From Rhodobacteraceae bacterium HLUCCA08 (GTDB lineage: Bacteria > Pseudomonadota > Alphaproteobacteria > Rhodobacterales > Rhodobacteraceae), in assembly GCA_001314655.1 (NCBI GenBank), contig LJSF01000009.1:1-64000 (forward strand): a stretch of 64,000 bases of DNA. The letters are read 5' to 3'. This document shows positions 36,225-45,000 of this stretch, one piece after another; position 1 is the first letter of the stretch, and each line of letters starts with the position of its first letter. The position numbers and the translations under genes were made by a program. Below the pieces are notes generated by a model. That model made no database searches. It was not told the DNA's origin and worked only from the letters and a program-made list of their open reading frames with translations.

Positions 36225-36770
36225 ATGCCCCAACGCCCCTATGTGATCGACCAGATGATTTCGGCCAAATCCATCGCCGCCCGGATCGAGGCGCTGGCCC
36301 GCGAGATCAAGTCCGAATTCAGCGGCGCCGACAAGCTGGTCGTGGTCGGTCTGCTGCGCGGATCCTTCGTGTTCATCGCCGATCTGGTGCGCGAACTGGA
36401 CGACCTGGATATCGAGGTGGATTTCCTCGAGGCCTCGTCCTACGGCGACAGCACCGAATCGAGCCGCGAGGTCCGCATCCTCAAGGACCTGCGCGGAGAG
36501 ATCGCGGGACGGAACGTCCTGGTGGTGGAGGATATCGTCGACACCGGCCACACCCTGGCCCGGGTCACCGAATACCTGCGCACCCGCGATCCGGCCAAGC
36601 TGCGCACCATCGCCCTGCTCGACAAACCCGCCCGGCGCGAGGTCGATTTCAAGGCCGATTTCACCGGCTTCGAGATTCCGGACGAATTCGTCGTCGGCTA
36701 CGGCATCGATTATGCCCAGGCGAACCGCAACCTGCCCTATATCGGCAAGGTCCGCTTCACCGACGGCTGA
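36225..36770 (+). CDS. hpt: Hypoxanthine phosphoribosyltransferase
   Basis: 181 residues. The PRPP-binding loop [14 protein letters not shown] is at about residues 102-115, preceded by [20 protein letters not shown] and SSYGDSTES, with the C-terminal [20 protein letters not shown] that binds the purine base. It salvages hypoxanthine (and possibly guanine) to IMP or GMP. The start [13 protein letters not shown] is preceded by GAGG; the frame is open far upstream as an antisense artefact. A 15-base inverted repeat follows the stop. Confidence 0.95.
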   Translation: MPQRPYVIDQMISAKSIAARIEALAREIKSEFSGADKLVVVGLLRGSFVFIADLVRELDDLDIEVDFLEASSYGDSTESSREVRILKDLRGEIAGRNVLVVEDIVDTGHTLARVTEYLRTRDPAKLRTIALLDKPARREVDFKADFTGFEIPDEFVVGYGIDYAQANRNLPYIGKVRFTDG

Positions 36771-36778
36771 CCGGGGCG

Positions 36779-36835
36779 GAAGGTCCGGAAAACCCGCCCT
36801 GCCCCGGCGCCCGACCTCCGGTTTCCCGGACCTTC
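36779..36835. repeat. Long inverted repeat between hpt and the porin gene
   Basis: GAAGGTCCGGAAAAC (36779-36793) is the reverse complement of 36821-36835 with one mismatch, separated by a 27-base C-rich loop. As RNA it would form a stable 15-pair stem nine bases after the hpt stop. No U-tract follows, so it could be a factor-assisted terminator, an mRNA 3' end stabiliser or a regulatory element for the downstream porin gene. Confidence 0.7.
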
Positions 36836-36896
36836 GCAGCGCGCGAAACCGTGCTAAGACTTGTCCACAGGTTCAAATCACCAGAGGACACTTTCC

Positions 36897-37811
36897 ATGC
36901 GCACGCTCTCCCTTGCTTTTGCCGGCATGTTGAGCACAGGCTTCGCCCAGGCCCAGAGCCTGCCCGGTATCGACTATTCCGGCAGCTTCCGGCTTGGTAT
37001 CCTGACCGTTGATGACTCTGGCGCCGACGACATCAATTACGGCCGGCTCGATTTCGACGCCACGGCCGATTTCGGCAACGGCTTCGGTGGCTATCTGGGC
37101 TATGAGGGCATTCGCGAACTCGACGCCAACGAAGAGACCGTCGACCGTGTCCTCTATGCCCTGACCTATACGGGCGAAGTCGGCACCTTTGCCCTGGGCA
37201 ATCCGCGCGGCGCAAGCGAGGTGATCCGGGACAACGATCTGCTTGGCGCCAGCACGGTGCTTGCCATCGAAGGCTACCTGACGCTCGGACCCTTGCCGAC
37301 CTTGATTCAATTTCTGCGCGACGACGCCGTCTACGGCCTGTCCTACGAGGGTGCGTTCGGCGCCAACACGGTCGCCGCCTCCTACCACATCCCCGAGGAG
37401 TCCGACGACGCGATCCTGTCCTTCGGCTATTCCCGCGATTTCGGCAGCTACGGGCTGTTCGCCACATACGACACGACCACCGACAACCCTGCCGGCTATG
37501 ACGGCACCTTGTCGATTGGTGCATCGGGCCATGTCGGTGACTTTGCCGGCCAGGTCACCTTGTCGAGCCAGCCGATCGTGGCCGACGACGGTTTCGTGAT
37601 CCAGCTGGAAGGCGATTACCGGGTGAACGACGCCCTGCGCGTGGGGGCATCTCTGGCGCGGCTCGACACGAGCGGGGGCGATTTCAGCGTCTACAGTATC
37701 GGTGCGGAATACGGCTTTGGTACCGGTGGCTTCGCCCGCGCCGATCTGGGCGGCCTCGATGGCGGGAGCGATGTCAATTTCGCCAGCATCGAGGTCGGGA
37801 TCACCTTCTGA
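36897..37811 (+). CDS. Porin-like outer-membrane protein
   Basis: 304 residues with a signal peptide (MRTLSLAFAGMLSTGFAQAQ) and a mature region of alternating amphipathic strands: YSGSFRLGILTVDDSG, TFALGNPRGASEVIRDNDLL, YGLSYEGAFGANTVAASYH, ending SIEVGITF with terminal Phe. The layout resembles Rhodobacter-type general porins, including the NPRGASEVI/DND segment. It probably forms a trimeric diffusion pore. AGAGGA precedes ATG 36897; an upstream TTG-initiated extension of 12 codons is rejected. Confidence 0.85.
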   Translation: MRTLSLAFAGMLSTGFAQAQSLPGIDYSGSFRLGILTVDDSGADDINYGRLDFDATADFGNGFGGYLGYEGIRELDANEETVDRVLYALTYTGEVGTFALGNPRGASEVIRDNDLLGASTVLAIEGYLTLGPLPTLIQFLRDDAVYGLSYEGAFGANTVAASYHIPEESDDAILSFGYSRDFGSYGLFATYDTTTDNPAGYDGTLSIGASGHVGDFAGQVTLSSQPIVADDGFVIQLEGDYRVNDALRVGASLARLDTSGGDFSVYSIGAEYGFGTGGFARADLGGLDGGSDVNFASIEVGITF

Positions 37812-37814
37812 GCC

Positions 37815-38006
37815 TCAGGGCAAGGTGGTGATGCGCGGGCGGGTATCGATCGGCTCGCGCGTCATCCAGTCCGGCGCGCCGAGCCAGCGTTCGACGGCGA
37901 ACAGGATCAGACAGGCCGCGATCACCCCGAAGACCAGCTTGACCTTCCACATCGGCGGCGGGTGCTGGGCCAGGCGTTTCGCGCGAAGAAGCCACCGGGG
38001 GTTCAT
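37815..38006 (-). CDS. Small single-pass membrane protein
   Basis: 63 residues. The basic N-terminus (NPRWLLRAKRLAQHPPP) precedes one membrane helix (VKLVFGVIAACLILFAVERW) and a short tail with LGAPDWMT. I recall similar small proteins of unknown function in related genomes but cannot name a family. ATG 38006 gives the compact form; the frame runs 12 codons further upstream. Convergent with the porin gene, three bases away. Confidence 0.65.
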   Translation of the reverse strand: MNPRWLLRAKRLAQHPPPMWKVKLVFGVIAACLILFAVERWLGAPDWMTREPIDTRPRITTLP

Positions 38007-38174
38007 GGCCGGCAGCAAACCGCGCCCGGTCAGGTTCCGCAAGCGGTTATCTGCCCCACCGCGCGGAGGCCATGCACCTGCGCACAGATTGAGGCTGCGT
38101 CAGCCCCTTGACCCGTGCTACCGTTACGTCAAGCCCGGCTGTTTCGGGTGAACGCAACCGTGAGGAGTATCCGA

Positions 38175-38657
38175 ATGCGTATCCGACCCCTTGCCTTCGG
38201 CGCCGCCGCGCTGCTGAGCGCCAGCGTCGCGACCACCAGCCTTGCACAGGGTGATGCCGACAAGGCGATCGCCGCCGCGATGAAGGCCCGCCAGTCCCAT
38301 ATGCAGCTTTATGCCTACAACCTTGCGGTGCTGGGCGGCATGGCCCAGGAAGAGATCGACTACGATTCCGCCATGGCCCAGGCCGCGGCCGACAACCTTC
38401 TGGCGCTGGCCAGCCTGGACCAGTCGCGCTACTGGCCGCAAGGCTCCGACAGCGACAGCGTCGAGGGCAGCCGCGCCCTGCCCGCGCTGTGGGAAGACAT
38501 GCCCGGGGTGATGTCCGCGGCCGAGGATTTCTCGATGGCGGTCGAGATGATGGCCGATGTGGCCGGCACCGACCTGGCGTCTTTGCAGGGTGCGATGGGT
38601 GATCTGGGCGCCGGATGCGGCGGCTGCCACCGCAATTTCCGCCTTCGCGACGATTGA
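38175..38657 (+). CDS. Cytochrome c'
   Basis: 160 residues with a signal peptide (cleavage after TSLAQ). The mature domain is a four-helix bundle ending in a single haem motif CGGCH eleven residues from the C-terminus, the arrangement of class II cytochromes c'. These periplasmic pentacoordinate haem proteins bind NO and CO and are thought to protect against nitrosative stress. GAGGAG stands before ATG 38175. It is translationally coupled (TGATG) to the following di-heme cytochrome gene. Confidence 0.92.
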   Translation: MRIRPLAFGAAALLSASVATTSLAQGDADKAIAAAMKARQSHMQLYAYNLAVLGGMAQEEIDYDSAMAQAAADNLLALASLDQSRYWPQGSDSDSVEGSRALPALWEDMPGVMSAAEDFSMAVEMMADVAGTDLASLQGAMGDLGAGCGGCHRNFRLRDD

Positions 38658-39541
38658 TGCGCCTTGTGCGCTGGATCCTGGCCCTCGCGCTTGTCGCGGG
38701 GGCCGCCGGCTGGTGGGTGACGCGGCCCGCCGCCCTGCCCGACAGCTATGCCGATCTGGCGCCCGGCGATGCCGAGGCCGGGCGCGTGGTCTTCGCCGCC
38801 GCGGGCTGTGCCTCGTGCCATGTGGCCCCCGAGGCCGAGCCGGGCGACACTCCGGTGCTGGCCGGCGGCAAACGGTTCGACACCCGGTTCGGCACCTTTG
38901 TCGCGCCCAATATCTCGCCCTCATCGCAAGGGATCGGTGACTGGACGGATGCCGAACTGATCCATGCGATCCGGGCCGGGGTCGGACGTGACGGCACCCA
39001 TCTCTATCCGTCCTTTCCCTATACCAGCTACGCCCGCAGCGATCCGCAGGACATCGCCGACCTGGTCGCCCATATGCGGACCCTGCCGCCCGATCCGACC
39101 GAAAGCCAGCCGCATGATCTGGGCTTTCCGTTCAATATCCGGCGCAGCCTGGGCGGGTGGAAATTGCTTTACCTGTCCGACGATTGGGTCCTGGCCGAGG
39201 CCGCGACACCCGAAATCGCGCGTGGCCGCACCCTGGTCGAGGCGCTGGGTCATTGCGCCGAATGCCACACGCCCCGCAATGCCCTGGGCGCGCCGGACCT
39301 GACCGCCTGGATGGCCGGGGCCGAAAACCCCGGCGGCGACGGGCGCATTCCCGGGATCGACCCCGGCACGCTGGACTGGAGCGAATCCCAGATCGCCAAT
39401 TACCTGGACTCCGGCTTTACCCCCGAATTCGACACCGCCGGGGGCGACATGGTCGACGTGATCGCCAATACCGCCCGATTGTCGGACCAAGACCGCGCCG
39501 CCATCGCCGCCTATCTCAAGGCGATCCCGGCGATCGAATAG
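38657..39541 (+). CDS. Di-heme c-type cytochrome
   Basis: 294 residues with an uncleaved or cleavable N-terminal hydrophobic helix (LVRWILALALVAGAAGWWV). There are two haem-binding motifs, CASCH near residue 52 and CAECH near residue 200, and candidate axial Met residues (HMRTLP and others). The layout resembles membrane-anchored cytochrome c subunits of alcohol or sorbitol dehydrogenases, but no dehydrogenase gene is nearby. Overlap with cytochrome c' suggests the two exchange electrons, which is inference. Confidence 0.9.
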   Translation: MRLVRWILALALVAGAAGWWVTRPAALPDSYADLAPGDAEAGRVVFAAAGCASCHVAPEAEPGDTPVLAGGKRFDTRFGTFVAPNISPSSQGIGDWTDAELIHAIRAGVGRDGTHLYPSFPYTSYARSDPQDIADLVAHMRTLPPDPTESQPHDLGFPFNIRRSLGGWKLLYLSDDWVLAEAATPEIARGRTLVEALGHCAECHTPRNALGAPDLTAWMAGAENPGGDGRIPGIDPGTLDWSESQIANYLDSGFTPEFDTAGGDMVDVIANTARLSDQDRAAIAAYLKAIPAIE

Positions 39542-39599
39542 GGGTTGCGTCGACGGCGAAATCGCGCTGTTTGTCGGACCGTCGGGAAAGAGGCGCAAG

Positions 39600-39914
39600 A
39601 TGCGTCGGGTATCGGTTTTCACATTGACCCTGGTGGCCGGGATCGCCCAGGCGCAAGAGCCCGACCACGGGACGATTGTCACGATTTCGCAGGACGGGCT
39701 GGACTATGCCGTCCAGTTCTGGACCGGCTCCGACAAGGTCGTGATCGTCGGCCTGCCCGAGACCGACCTGCGCGCCTATCCCCCGTCGACCGCCGAGGCG
39801 GTGGCGGCCCGCGCCCTGGCGCAGGTCGGCATGGACTGCACCCTTGGTCCGGCGGGCCCGGACCAATACGGCCTTCCTGCAGGAACCACCTACGACGTGC
39901 CCTATCGCTGCTAG
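39600..39914 (+). CDS. Small secreted protein of unknown function
   Basis: 104 residues with a signal peptide ([19 protein letters not shown]). The mature part has two cysteines (MDCTLGPAG and the final YRC) likely to form a disulphide. No family recognised. GAAAGAGG precedes the ATG. The last four bases are shared with the end of lipA on the other strand: the palindrome CTAG supplies both stop codons. Confidence 0.72.
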   Translation: MRRVSVFTLTLVAGIAQAQEPDHGTIVTISQDGLDYAVQFWTGSDKVVIVGLPETDLRAYPPSTAEAVAARALAQVGMDCTLGPAGPDQYGLPAGTTYDVPYRC

Positions 39915-40861
39915 GCCTGGCCCAGCTTGTCCAGACGGTTCGCCCGCAGACGGGCGAAATCGTCGCCGGCATGATAGGATGATCGCGTCAGCGGCGTGGC
40001 CGACACCATCAGGAAGCCCTTGCCCCAGGCGGCCTTTTCATAGGCCTTGAATTCGTCGGGATGCACGAACCGCGCCACCGCGTGGTGTTTCGGTGTCGGC
40101 TGCAGATATTGCCCGACGGTCAGGAAATCGACATCGGCGGCGCGCATGTCGTCCATGACCTGCAACACGCCCTGCCGATCCTCGCCCAGGCCGACCATGA
40201 TGCCGGATTTGGTGAACATCGCCGGGTCCAGTTCCTTGACCCGCTGCAACAGGCGCAAGCTGTGGAAATAGCGCGCCCCGGGGCGGACCTCGGGATACAG
40301 GCCGGGCACGGTTTCGAGGTTGTGGTTGAACACGTCCGGTTTCGCGGCGACCACGGTTTCCAGCGCGTCCGGGCCGCATCTGAGGAAATCCGGGGTCAGG
40401 ATCTCGATCGTGGTGCCGGGGGCACGGTGGCGGATGGCGCGGATCGTCCGGGCGAAATGCTCGGCCCCGCCATCGTCCAGGTCGTCGCGGTCGACGCTGG
40501 TGATCACCACGTGATTCAGCCCCAGCTTGGCCACCGCATCGGCGACCCGGCCCGGTTCGAACAGGTCCAGCGCATCGGGCCGCCCGGTGGCCACGTTGCA
40601 GAAGGTGCAGCCGCGGGTGCAGATCTCGCCCATGATCATCATCGTGGCATGGCCCTGGGACCAGCATTCCCCGGCATTGGGGCAGCCGGCCTCTTCGCAG
40701 ACCGTGACCAGCTTGTGCTCGCGCATGATCCGGTGGGTGTCCTGATACCCTTTCGAGGTCGGGGCCTTGACCCGGATCCAGTCCGGTTTCTTCGGCTGGT
40801 CATTGTCCGGGCGATGCGCCTTTTCGGGGTGGCGCTGGTCGGGGATGTTGAGGTCGCGCAA
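39911..40861 (-). CDS. lipA: Lipoyl synthase
   Basis: 316 residues. Radical-SAM motif [13 protein letters not shown] and the auxiliary cluster motif [13 protein letters not shown] are both present, plus the C-terminal RSSYHAG. It inserts two sulphurs into protein-bound octanoyl groups of 2-oxoacid dehydrogenases and the glycine cleavage system. The start is a TTG at 40861: it gives the family N-terminus (M)[19 protein letters not shown], and GGAAGGAG lies eight bases upstream. The in-frame upstream ATG would add about 75 residues of non-homologous sequence. Confidence 0.96.
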   Translation of the reverse strand: MRDLNIPDQRHPEKAHRPDNDQPKKPDWIRVKAPTSKGYQDTHRIMREHKLVTVCEEAGCPNAGECWSQGHATMMIMGEICTRGCTFCNVATGRPDALDLFEPGRVADAVAKLGLNHVVITSVDRDDLDDGGAEHFARTIRAIRHRAPGTTIEILTPDFLRCGPDALETVVAAKPDVFNHNLETVPGLYPEVRPGARYFHSLRLLQRVKELDPAMFTKSGIMVGLGEDRQGVLQVMDDMRAADVDFLTVGQYLQPTPKHHAVARFVHPDEFKAYEKAAWGKGFLMVSATPLTRSSYHAGDDFARLRANRLDKLGQA

Positions 40862-40956
40862 GGCGGGGCTCCTTCCGGGCCGATCTGACGCCCCAGACAT
40901 AGGCCCGGGCGGCGCGAAAGGCAACGAAAGGCCGCCGGTCGCGCCGCGCATGGCCA

Positions 40957-41484
40957 TCAGCCCAGCACCTCGGCGGCCTCGTCGCGGGTCAGCACCATGA
41001 AATGCTCGGCCCCGGCTTCGGTCGGGGCATGGACCCGCAGGCCGGTGGCGGCAAAGATCACCTCTTCCTCGCGGAAGACCGGCATGCACAGCGTCGCGTC
41101 CGGCGCGGCCCGGCGGCGGATCCCGGCCAGCCCGACCAGATCCTCGGCCCGGACCAGGGCGACGGGGCTGCCCAGCCAGTCATAGGCCCGGCCGGTGTCG
41201 ACCATGACCAGCTGGTCGGGGGCCAGCGACAGGGCCGAATCGTTGCCCAGGACGCGGTCGGGCACGCGGATCGCATCGCCGGTCGCTTGGGCGCGGCGCA
41301 GCCCGCTGACCGGGCGCAACCCGCCGTCGAACGTATAGACCAGATCCCCGGGGATCAGCCCGGCGATGTCGCGCCAGCCGGCGGCGGTTTCGACAAGCGT
41401 TCCGGGAAACAGGCCCGAGGGCCGGACCGGCAGAACCGGGGCGATGGCATCGGGGCGGAAATCCTTGGCGTGGGTCATCAGCAT
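40957..41484 (-). CDS. Degenerate Hint-domain protein
   Basis: 175 residues. The core [20 protein letters not shown], then [10 protein letters not shown] and [11 protein letters not shown], has the block pattern of Hint (Hedgehog/intein) domains found in many Rhodobacterales proteins. The catalytic Cys that opens block A (normally CF-x-x-GT) is replaced here (GLFPGT), and the block-B-like His (SPxHR) is Gln (APDQL). Self-splicing or cleavage is therefore unlikely. No fused domain, no signal peptide. AAGGAGA precedes ATG 41484. Confidence 0.8.
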   Translation of the reverse strand: MLMTHAKDFRPDAIAPVLPVRPSGLFPGTLVETAAGWRDIAGLIPGDLVYTFDGGLRPVSGLRRAQATGDAIRVPDRVLGNDSALSLAPDQLVMVDTGRAYDWLGSPVALVRAEDLVGLAGIRRRAAPDATLCMPVFREEEVIFAATGLRVHAPTEAGAEHFMVLTRDEAAEVLG

Positions 41485-41678
41485 GGCATGTCTCCTTGCA
41501 GGGTTTGCTCGTGAACTCTGCTGCCCAGAACCGGCTGCAATCGTGCCATCTTTTTGACAAGGTCAAGGCAGGATCGTGGCATCGTGCGCGGTCGGGAAAC
41601 CGGCTGCGCCAGGCCTTTGCCACTTTCCCGCCCCAGGCGTTAAAGTTATGATTTTGCAAACTTAAAATGCAATGCAAC

Positions 41679-41715
41679 GGCGCGGATCAGGCCTTTTTCC
41701 GCCCTGATTCGCGCC
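41679..41715 (-). terminator. Strong 3' hairpin after the DUF6456 gene
   Basis: A 13-pair stem (41679-41691 with 41703-41715, one G-U pair) with an 11-base loop, beginning six bases beyond the stop of the DUF6456 gene. On the minus strand no immediate U-run follows, though the sequence turns AT-rich within ten bases (GCATTTTAAG). It is probably a terminator or mRNA 3' stabiliser. Confidence 0.55.
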
Positions 41716-41721
41716 ATCGCC

Positions 41722-42774
41722 TCAGCCGATCTTGCGCGATTCGGCAGATTGGGTCGCGTAATGCAGCAGCAGCCGCTGCAAGGCGATGCGCAACACCACC
41801 TTGCCCGAACGGGCCGACCAGCCCATCCGTTTCTCGAGCATCTCCATCCCTTCGAGGAAACAGCAGGTCCGCAGCGCCACATCCGCCAGCCCCGGCCCCA
41901 GGAAATCCAGCGCGTCCAGCACCCGCGCCTTGGCCGAGCCGGGCTCTTGCGACGCCCGGGAGCCGTCGATGACGCCGGTCAGGGCGCGGGTCCAGTCGAA
42001 ACCCGCCGCCCCCTGCCCGACATGGGCCAGTTCGAAATCCTCGCGCAGCCGCTCGCCGGCCCGCACCATGTCGCGCGACAGGAATGGCCGACCATCCTTG
42101 TCGCGACGCCGGGCCAGGCCGATCAGCGGGCTTTCCATCGGCGCCCCCCGGCCCCGTTGTTGCGTCGCACCCTGCCAGGTCGGATCGTCGGACAGATCCC
42201 GGTGGCGGAACGGGGTCGGCGCTTCGGCCATGGCCCGGGCGCGGTTCTCGGACCGGGCGGTCATGTCGCGCAAGGCCATGCGTCCGGCCTGCGAGATGCG
42301 ATACCGAACCACCCGGGCCAGGGGATCGTCGCTGGCGATCCAGTCCTGCATCGCCAGGGTCACCGCCAACCCGCGTTCGAGCGTCGCGGTGCGCGCCGCG
42401 CTGCCCTCGGGGCTGTCGCGCACGACCACGGCCTGGTCCATGTCGCGCGCGAAGGCCAGGATCGCGCCGGGCTCACCCAGGCGGCGCAACACGCGCAGGA
42501 TGTCCTCCGTCTCGGGGCGCGGCAGGTCGAGCGGCGCATCCGGCGCCTTGGCCAGAGCCTCGGACAGCAGTTTCAGCCCGGCGTCGAACAGCGGATCGTC
42601 GCGCCGACCTTCGATCCGCCGCACCTGGCGCAGCACGGTCGACGCATGCACCCCTTGTGTGCGGGCAAGCGACCGCAGCGGCAGCCCCGTCTCGGTATGG
42701 ATCAGATAATTGCGCACTTCGGCCGGCACCCAGGCCGGAAACCGTGCGAGCGCTGCGTAAGGCTCGTGTATCAC
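41722..42774 (-). CDS. DUF6456 / helix-turn-helix domain protein
   Basis: 350 residues. The N-terminal HTH-like segment LPLRSLARTQGVHASTVLRQ (about 30-50) is followed by a Rhodobacterales-type region. The C-terminal DUF6456 (from about 180) includes a conserved arginine-rich opening and DFELAHVGQGAAGFDWTRAL, and ends with a helical domain (LRIALQRLLLHYA). Probably a DNA-binding regulator. The start is GTG 42774, five bases after GGAGG; no suitable ATG is available, and the frame continues upstream into non-coding AT-rich DNA. Divergent from the DUF6477 gene, as in relatives. Confidence 0.82.
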   Translation of the reverse strand: MIHEPYAALARFPAWVPAEVRNYLIHTETGLPLRSLARTQGVHASTVLRQVRRIEGRRDDPLFDAGLKLLSEALAKAPDAPLDLPRPETEDILRVLRRLGEPGAILAFARDMDQAVVVRDSPEGSAARTATLERGLAVTLAMQDWIASDDPLARVVRYRISQAGRMALRDMTARSENRARAMAEAPTPFRHRDLSDDPTWQGATQQRGRGAPMESPLIGLARRRDKDGRPFLSRDMVRAGERLREDFELAHVGQGAAGFDWTRALTGVIDGSRASQEPGSAKARVLDALDFLGPGLADVALRTCCFLEGMEMLEKRMGWSARSGKVVLRIALQRLLLHYATQSAESRKIG

Positions 42775-42847
42775 GTTGCCCCTCCGAATTTCCCCATGCG
42801 TTCGGCCGTCACGACCGTTTGCACCCGAACAACTTTGGGTTGAGTGG

Positions 42848-42862
42848 TTAACGAAGCGTAAA
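42848..42862 (-). promoter_or_regulatory. CtrA-like motif
   Basis: On the minus strand TTTA-CGCTTCG-TTAA followed by C; the CtrA consensus is TTAA-N7-TTAAC, so one mismatch. It sits 74 bases upstream of the DUF6456 start in the divergent intergenic region. Inference only. Confidence 0.35.
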
Positions 42863-42882
42863 GTTTTTCCACAGAGGGACAG

Positions 42883-42907
42883 AATTGTTTCCAAAAGATA
42901 AACAATT
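42883..42907. promoter_or_regulatory. Perfect 8-base inverted repeat, operator-like
   Basis: AATTGTTT (42883-42890) and AAACAATT (42900-42907) around a nine-base spacer, in unusually AT-rich DNA between the divergent DUF6456 and DUF6477 genes. The symmetry fits a dimeric repressor or activator site. DnaA-box-like nonamers flank it (TTTTCCACA at 42865-42873, TTGTCCACA at 42931-42939), each one mismatch from TTATCCACA. Confidence 0.5.
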
Positions 42908-42996
42908 GTGAGGCCAGCGTTCTTAACCTCTTGTCCACACGCAACACACGTCAAAGTTGTGTATGACTGGACCTCGAGAAACCTGGAGGGCTGCTC

Positions 42997-43308
42997 ATGC
43001 ACGACGTTCTGACGATGGTATCCGCGCTGCGACGGCCGCGCCTGTTGGTGCGCACCGCCCGCACCGGGCTGGGCGATTACAGTCGCGTCCGGCACTTGCC
43101 GCGATTGCTCAAGACCGACAAGCCGCTCGGTCCCGCGGCCGCGCTGATCGCGCTGCTGCAGCGCGAGGCCGAGGCGAATGAACAACGCCTGGCCGGTGCC
43201 GCGGAATATTCCATCGCGCTGCATGTCGATCTGCTGATCGCGATCATGGCCGAGGCCGACACCCTGCGGGCCGCGACCCGGGACCGGCCGATCGCGGTGG
43301 TCAGCTGA
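42997..43308 (+). CDS. DUF6477 family protein
   Basis: 103 residues, mostly helical and basic at the N-terminus (MVSALRRPRLLVRTARTGLG), with YSRVRHLPRLL and a C-terminal helix AEYSIALHVDLLIAIMAEA. This matches the small Rhodobacterales protein family paired head-to-head with DUF6456 genes; no function is known. ATG 42997 has GGAGG nearby. Its last eight bases, TCAGCTGA, form a palindrome containing the stop codons of both this gene and the convergent MttB-like gene. Confidence 0.82.
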   Translation: MHDVLTMVSALRRPRLLVRTARTGLGDYSRVRHLPRLLKTDKPLGPAAALIALLQREAEANEQRLAGAAEYSIALHVDLLIAIMAEADTLRAATRDRPIAVVS

Positions 43309-44842
43309 AGGCGTCGGGCATGCCGGCCTTCTTGCGGGCGACGTAATCGGCCAGGGCCTCGTTCACCGCCGGGTCGAGCGCAGGCTGCTGGTAATCGGCC
43401 AGCAGCTTGTCGACCCGGACCGAGGCCAGGGCGACGGTATCCCGGGCGCCGTCGTCTTCCCAGGTCTCGAACGGCTTGTAATCGAACAGGTCGGAGCGCC
43501 AGAAGGCGCTCTTGAAATTGGCCTGGGTATGGGCACAGCCCAGATAATGCCCGCCGGGCCCGACCTCCCGGATCGCGTCCATGGCCTGGGCGTTGTCATC
43601 CACGGCCACGCCTTCGGCCAGCTTGTGCAGAGCGCCCAGCTGGTCGGCATCCATGACGAATTTCTCGAAATCGGCGACCAGCCCGCCTTCGAGCCAGCCG
43701 CAGGCATGCAGCATGAAATTCACCCCTGCCAGCAGCCCCATGTTGAGCGAATTCGCGGTTTCATAGGCCGCCTGCGCATCGGGCAGCTTGGAGCCGTTGA
43801 ACGACCCGGCCGACCGGAACGGCAGCCCCATCCGGCGGGCCAGCTGACCGGCGCCATAGGTGATCTGGCTGGCCTCGGGCGTGCCGAAGGTGGGGGCGCC
43901 GCTGTTCATGTCGATCGAGGTGACGAAGGCCCCGAAGATCACCGGCGCCCCGGGCCGGATCAGCTGGGAATAGGCGACACCGGCCAGAACCTCGGCCAGG
44001 ACCTGGGTCAGGGTGCCGGCCACGCTGACCGGCGCCATCGCCCCGCCGACGATGAAGGGCGACACGATGCAGGCCTGGTTGGCGGCGGCATAGACTTCGA
44101 GCGCGCCCATCATGGTGGCATCGAAGGTGAGCGGCGAATTGATGTTGATGAGCGATGTCATCACCGTGCGGTCGTTCAGCCCGCCGAACAGGATGTCGCA
44201 CATCTCGACACTGTCCTGGGCGCGGCTGGGTTCGGTGACCGATCCCATGAACGGCTTGTCCGACAGGGTCATATGCGCCAGCAGCATGTCGAGATGGCGC
44301 TTGTTGACGGGGATGTCGGTGGGTTCGCAGACGGTGCCGCCGGAATGGTGCAGCCATTTCGACATATAGGCCAGCTTCACGAACTTGCGGAAATCCTCCA
44401 TCGTCGCATAGCGCCGCCCGCCCAGGGCATCGCGCACGAAGGGCGGACCATAGACCGGCGCCAGCACCAGCGACCTGCCGCCGATCTCGACCGAACGCTC
44501 GGGATTGCGGGCCAGCTGGGTGAACCGCCCCGGCGCGGTGGCGCACAGCTGCCGCGCCAGGCCCTTGGGCAGCCGCACCCGCTCGCCGCGCACATCCGCG
44601 CCGGCCTGCTTCCAGCGCTCCAGCGCCTGCGGATTGTCGACGAAGGCGACGCCGATCTCTTCCAGCAGCTGGTCGGCATTGGCTTCGATGATCTCGATCG
44701 CCTCGTCGGACAGGATGTCGAGGTTGGGGATGTTGCGCTCGATGAACCGCGCGGTCTCGAAGCTGACGACGCTGCGCGCGGCCCGCCGCGCGGCCCCGCC
44801 GCCGCCCCTGCCCCTGCGTGCGGTGACACTTGCCTCGCTCAT
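43301..44842 (-). CDS. MttB-family corrinoid methyltransferase, non-pyrrolysine type
   Basis: 513 residues. The trimethylamine methyltransferase (MttB/DUF1638-independent COG5598) family is recognisable from [33 protein letters not shown], the [11 protein letters not shown] block and [20 protein letters not shown]. The frame has no internal TAG, so no pyrrolysine; such homologues can demethylate glycine betaine or other quaternary amines with a corrinoid partner. No corrinoid protein or reductive activase gene is in the window. The N-terminus is Arg/Gly-rich and disordered ([16 protein letters not shown]). Divergent from guaA. Confidence 0.92.
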   Translation of the reverse strand: MSEASVTARRGRGGGGAARRAARSVVSFETARFIERNIPNLDILSDEAIEIIEANADQLLEEIGVAFVDNPQALERWKQAGADVRGERVRLPKGLARQLCATAPGRFTQLARNPERSVEIGGRSLVLAPVYGPPFVRDALGGRRYATMEDFRKFVKLAYMSKWLHHSGGTVCEPTDIPVNKRHLDMLLAHMTLSDKPFMGSVTEPSRAQDSVEMCDILFGGLNDRTVMTSLININSPLTFDATMMGALEVYAAANQACIVSPFIVGGAMAPVSVAGTLTQVLAEVLAGVAYSQLIRPGAPVIFGAFVTSIDMNSGAPTFGTPEASQITYGAGQLARRMGLPFRSAGSFNGSKLPDAQAAYETANSLNMGLLAGVNFMLHACGWLEGGLVADFEKFVMDADQLGALHKLAEGVAVDDNAQAMDAIREVGPGGHYLGCAHTQANFKSAFWRSDLFDYKPFETWEDDGARDTVALASVRVDKLLADYQQPALDPAVNEALADYVARKKAGMPDAFS

Positions 44843-45000
44843 CGTCGACTCCCTGCCTGGCGGATCGGTTTGTCACGGTATACCGCCGCGGCGCGGTCAT
44901 GCTGCAGGGCTTTTGCGCCGCATGCTGGCCCACATGCGACATGCATGCCCGCAGCGGCACGCCCTTGCACTGCCTCCGGCGCCCCCCTATCAGGTTCGCC

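Noticed and set aside
35013-36770. Long plus-strand frame ending in hpt
   Set aside because: Its upstream 400 codons lie opposite the three-gene operon and the START-domain gene; only the last 181 codons are hpt.
42865-42939. Two DnaA-box-like nonamers as a possible replication origin
   Set aside because: Only two imperfect boxes and no origin-linked genes (parAB, gidA, hemE, dnaA) nearby; kept only as possible regulatory sites.
43301-44842. Possible pyrrolysine codon in the MttB homologue
   Set aside because: The frame has no internal TAG, so it is the non-pyrrolysine type.
44876-44885. Ten-base palindrome CGGTATACCG between the MttB-like gene and guaA
   Set aside because: A single short palindrome with no known matching regulator; chance occurrence is likely.
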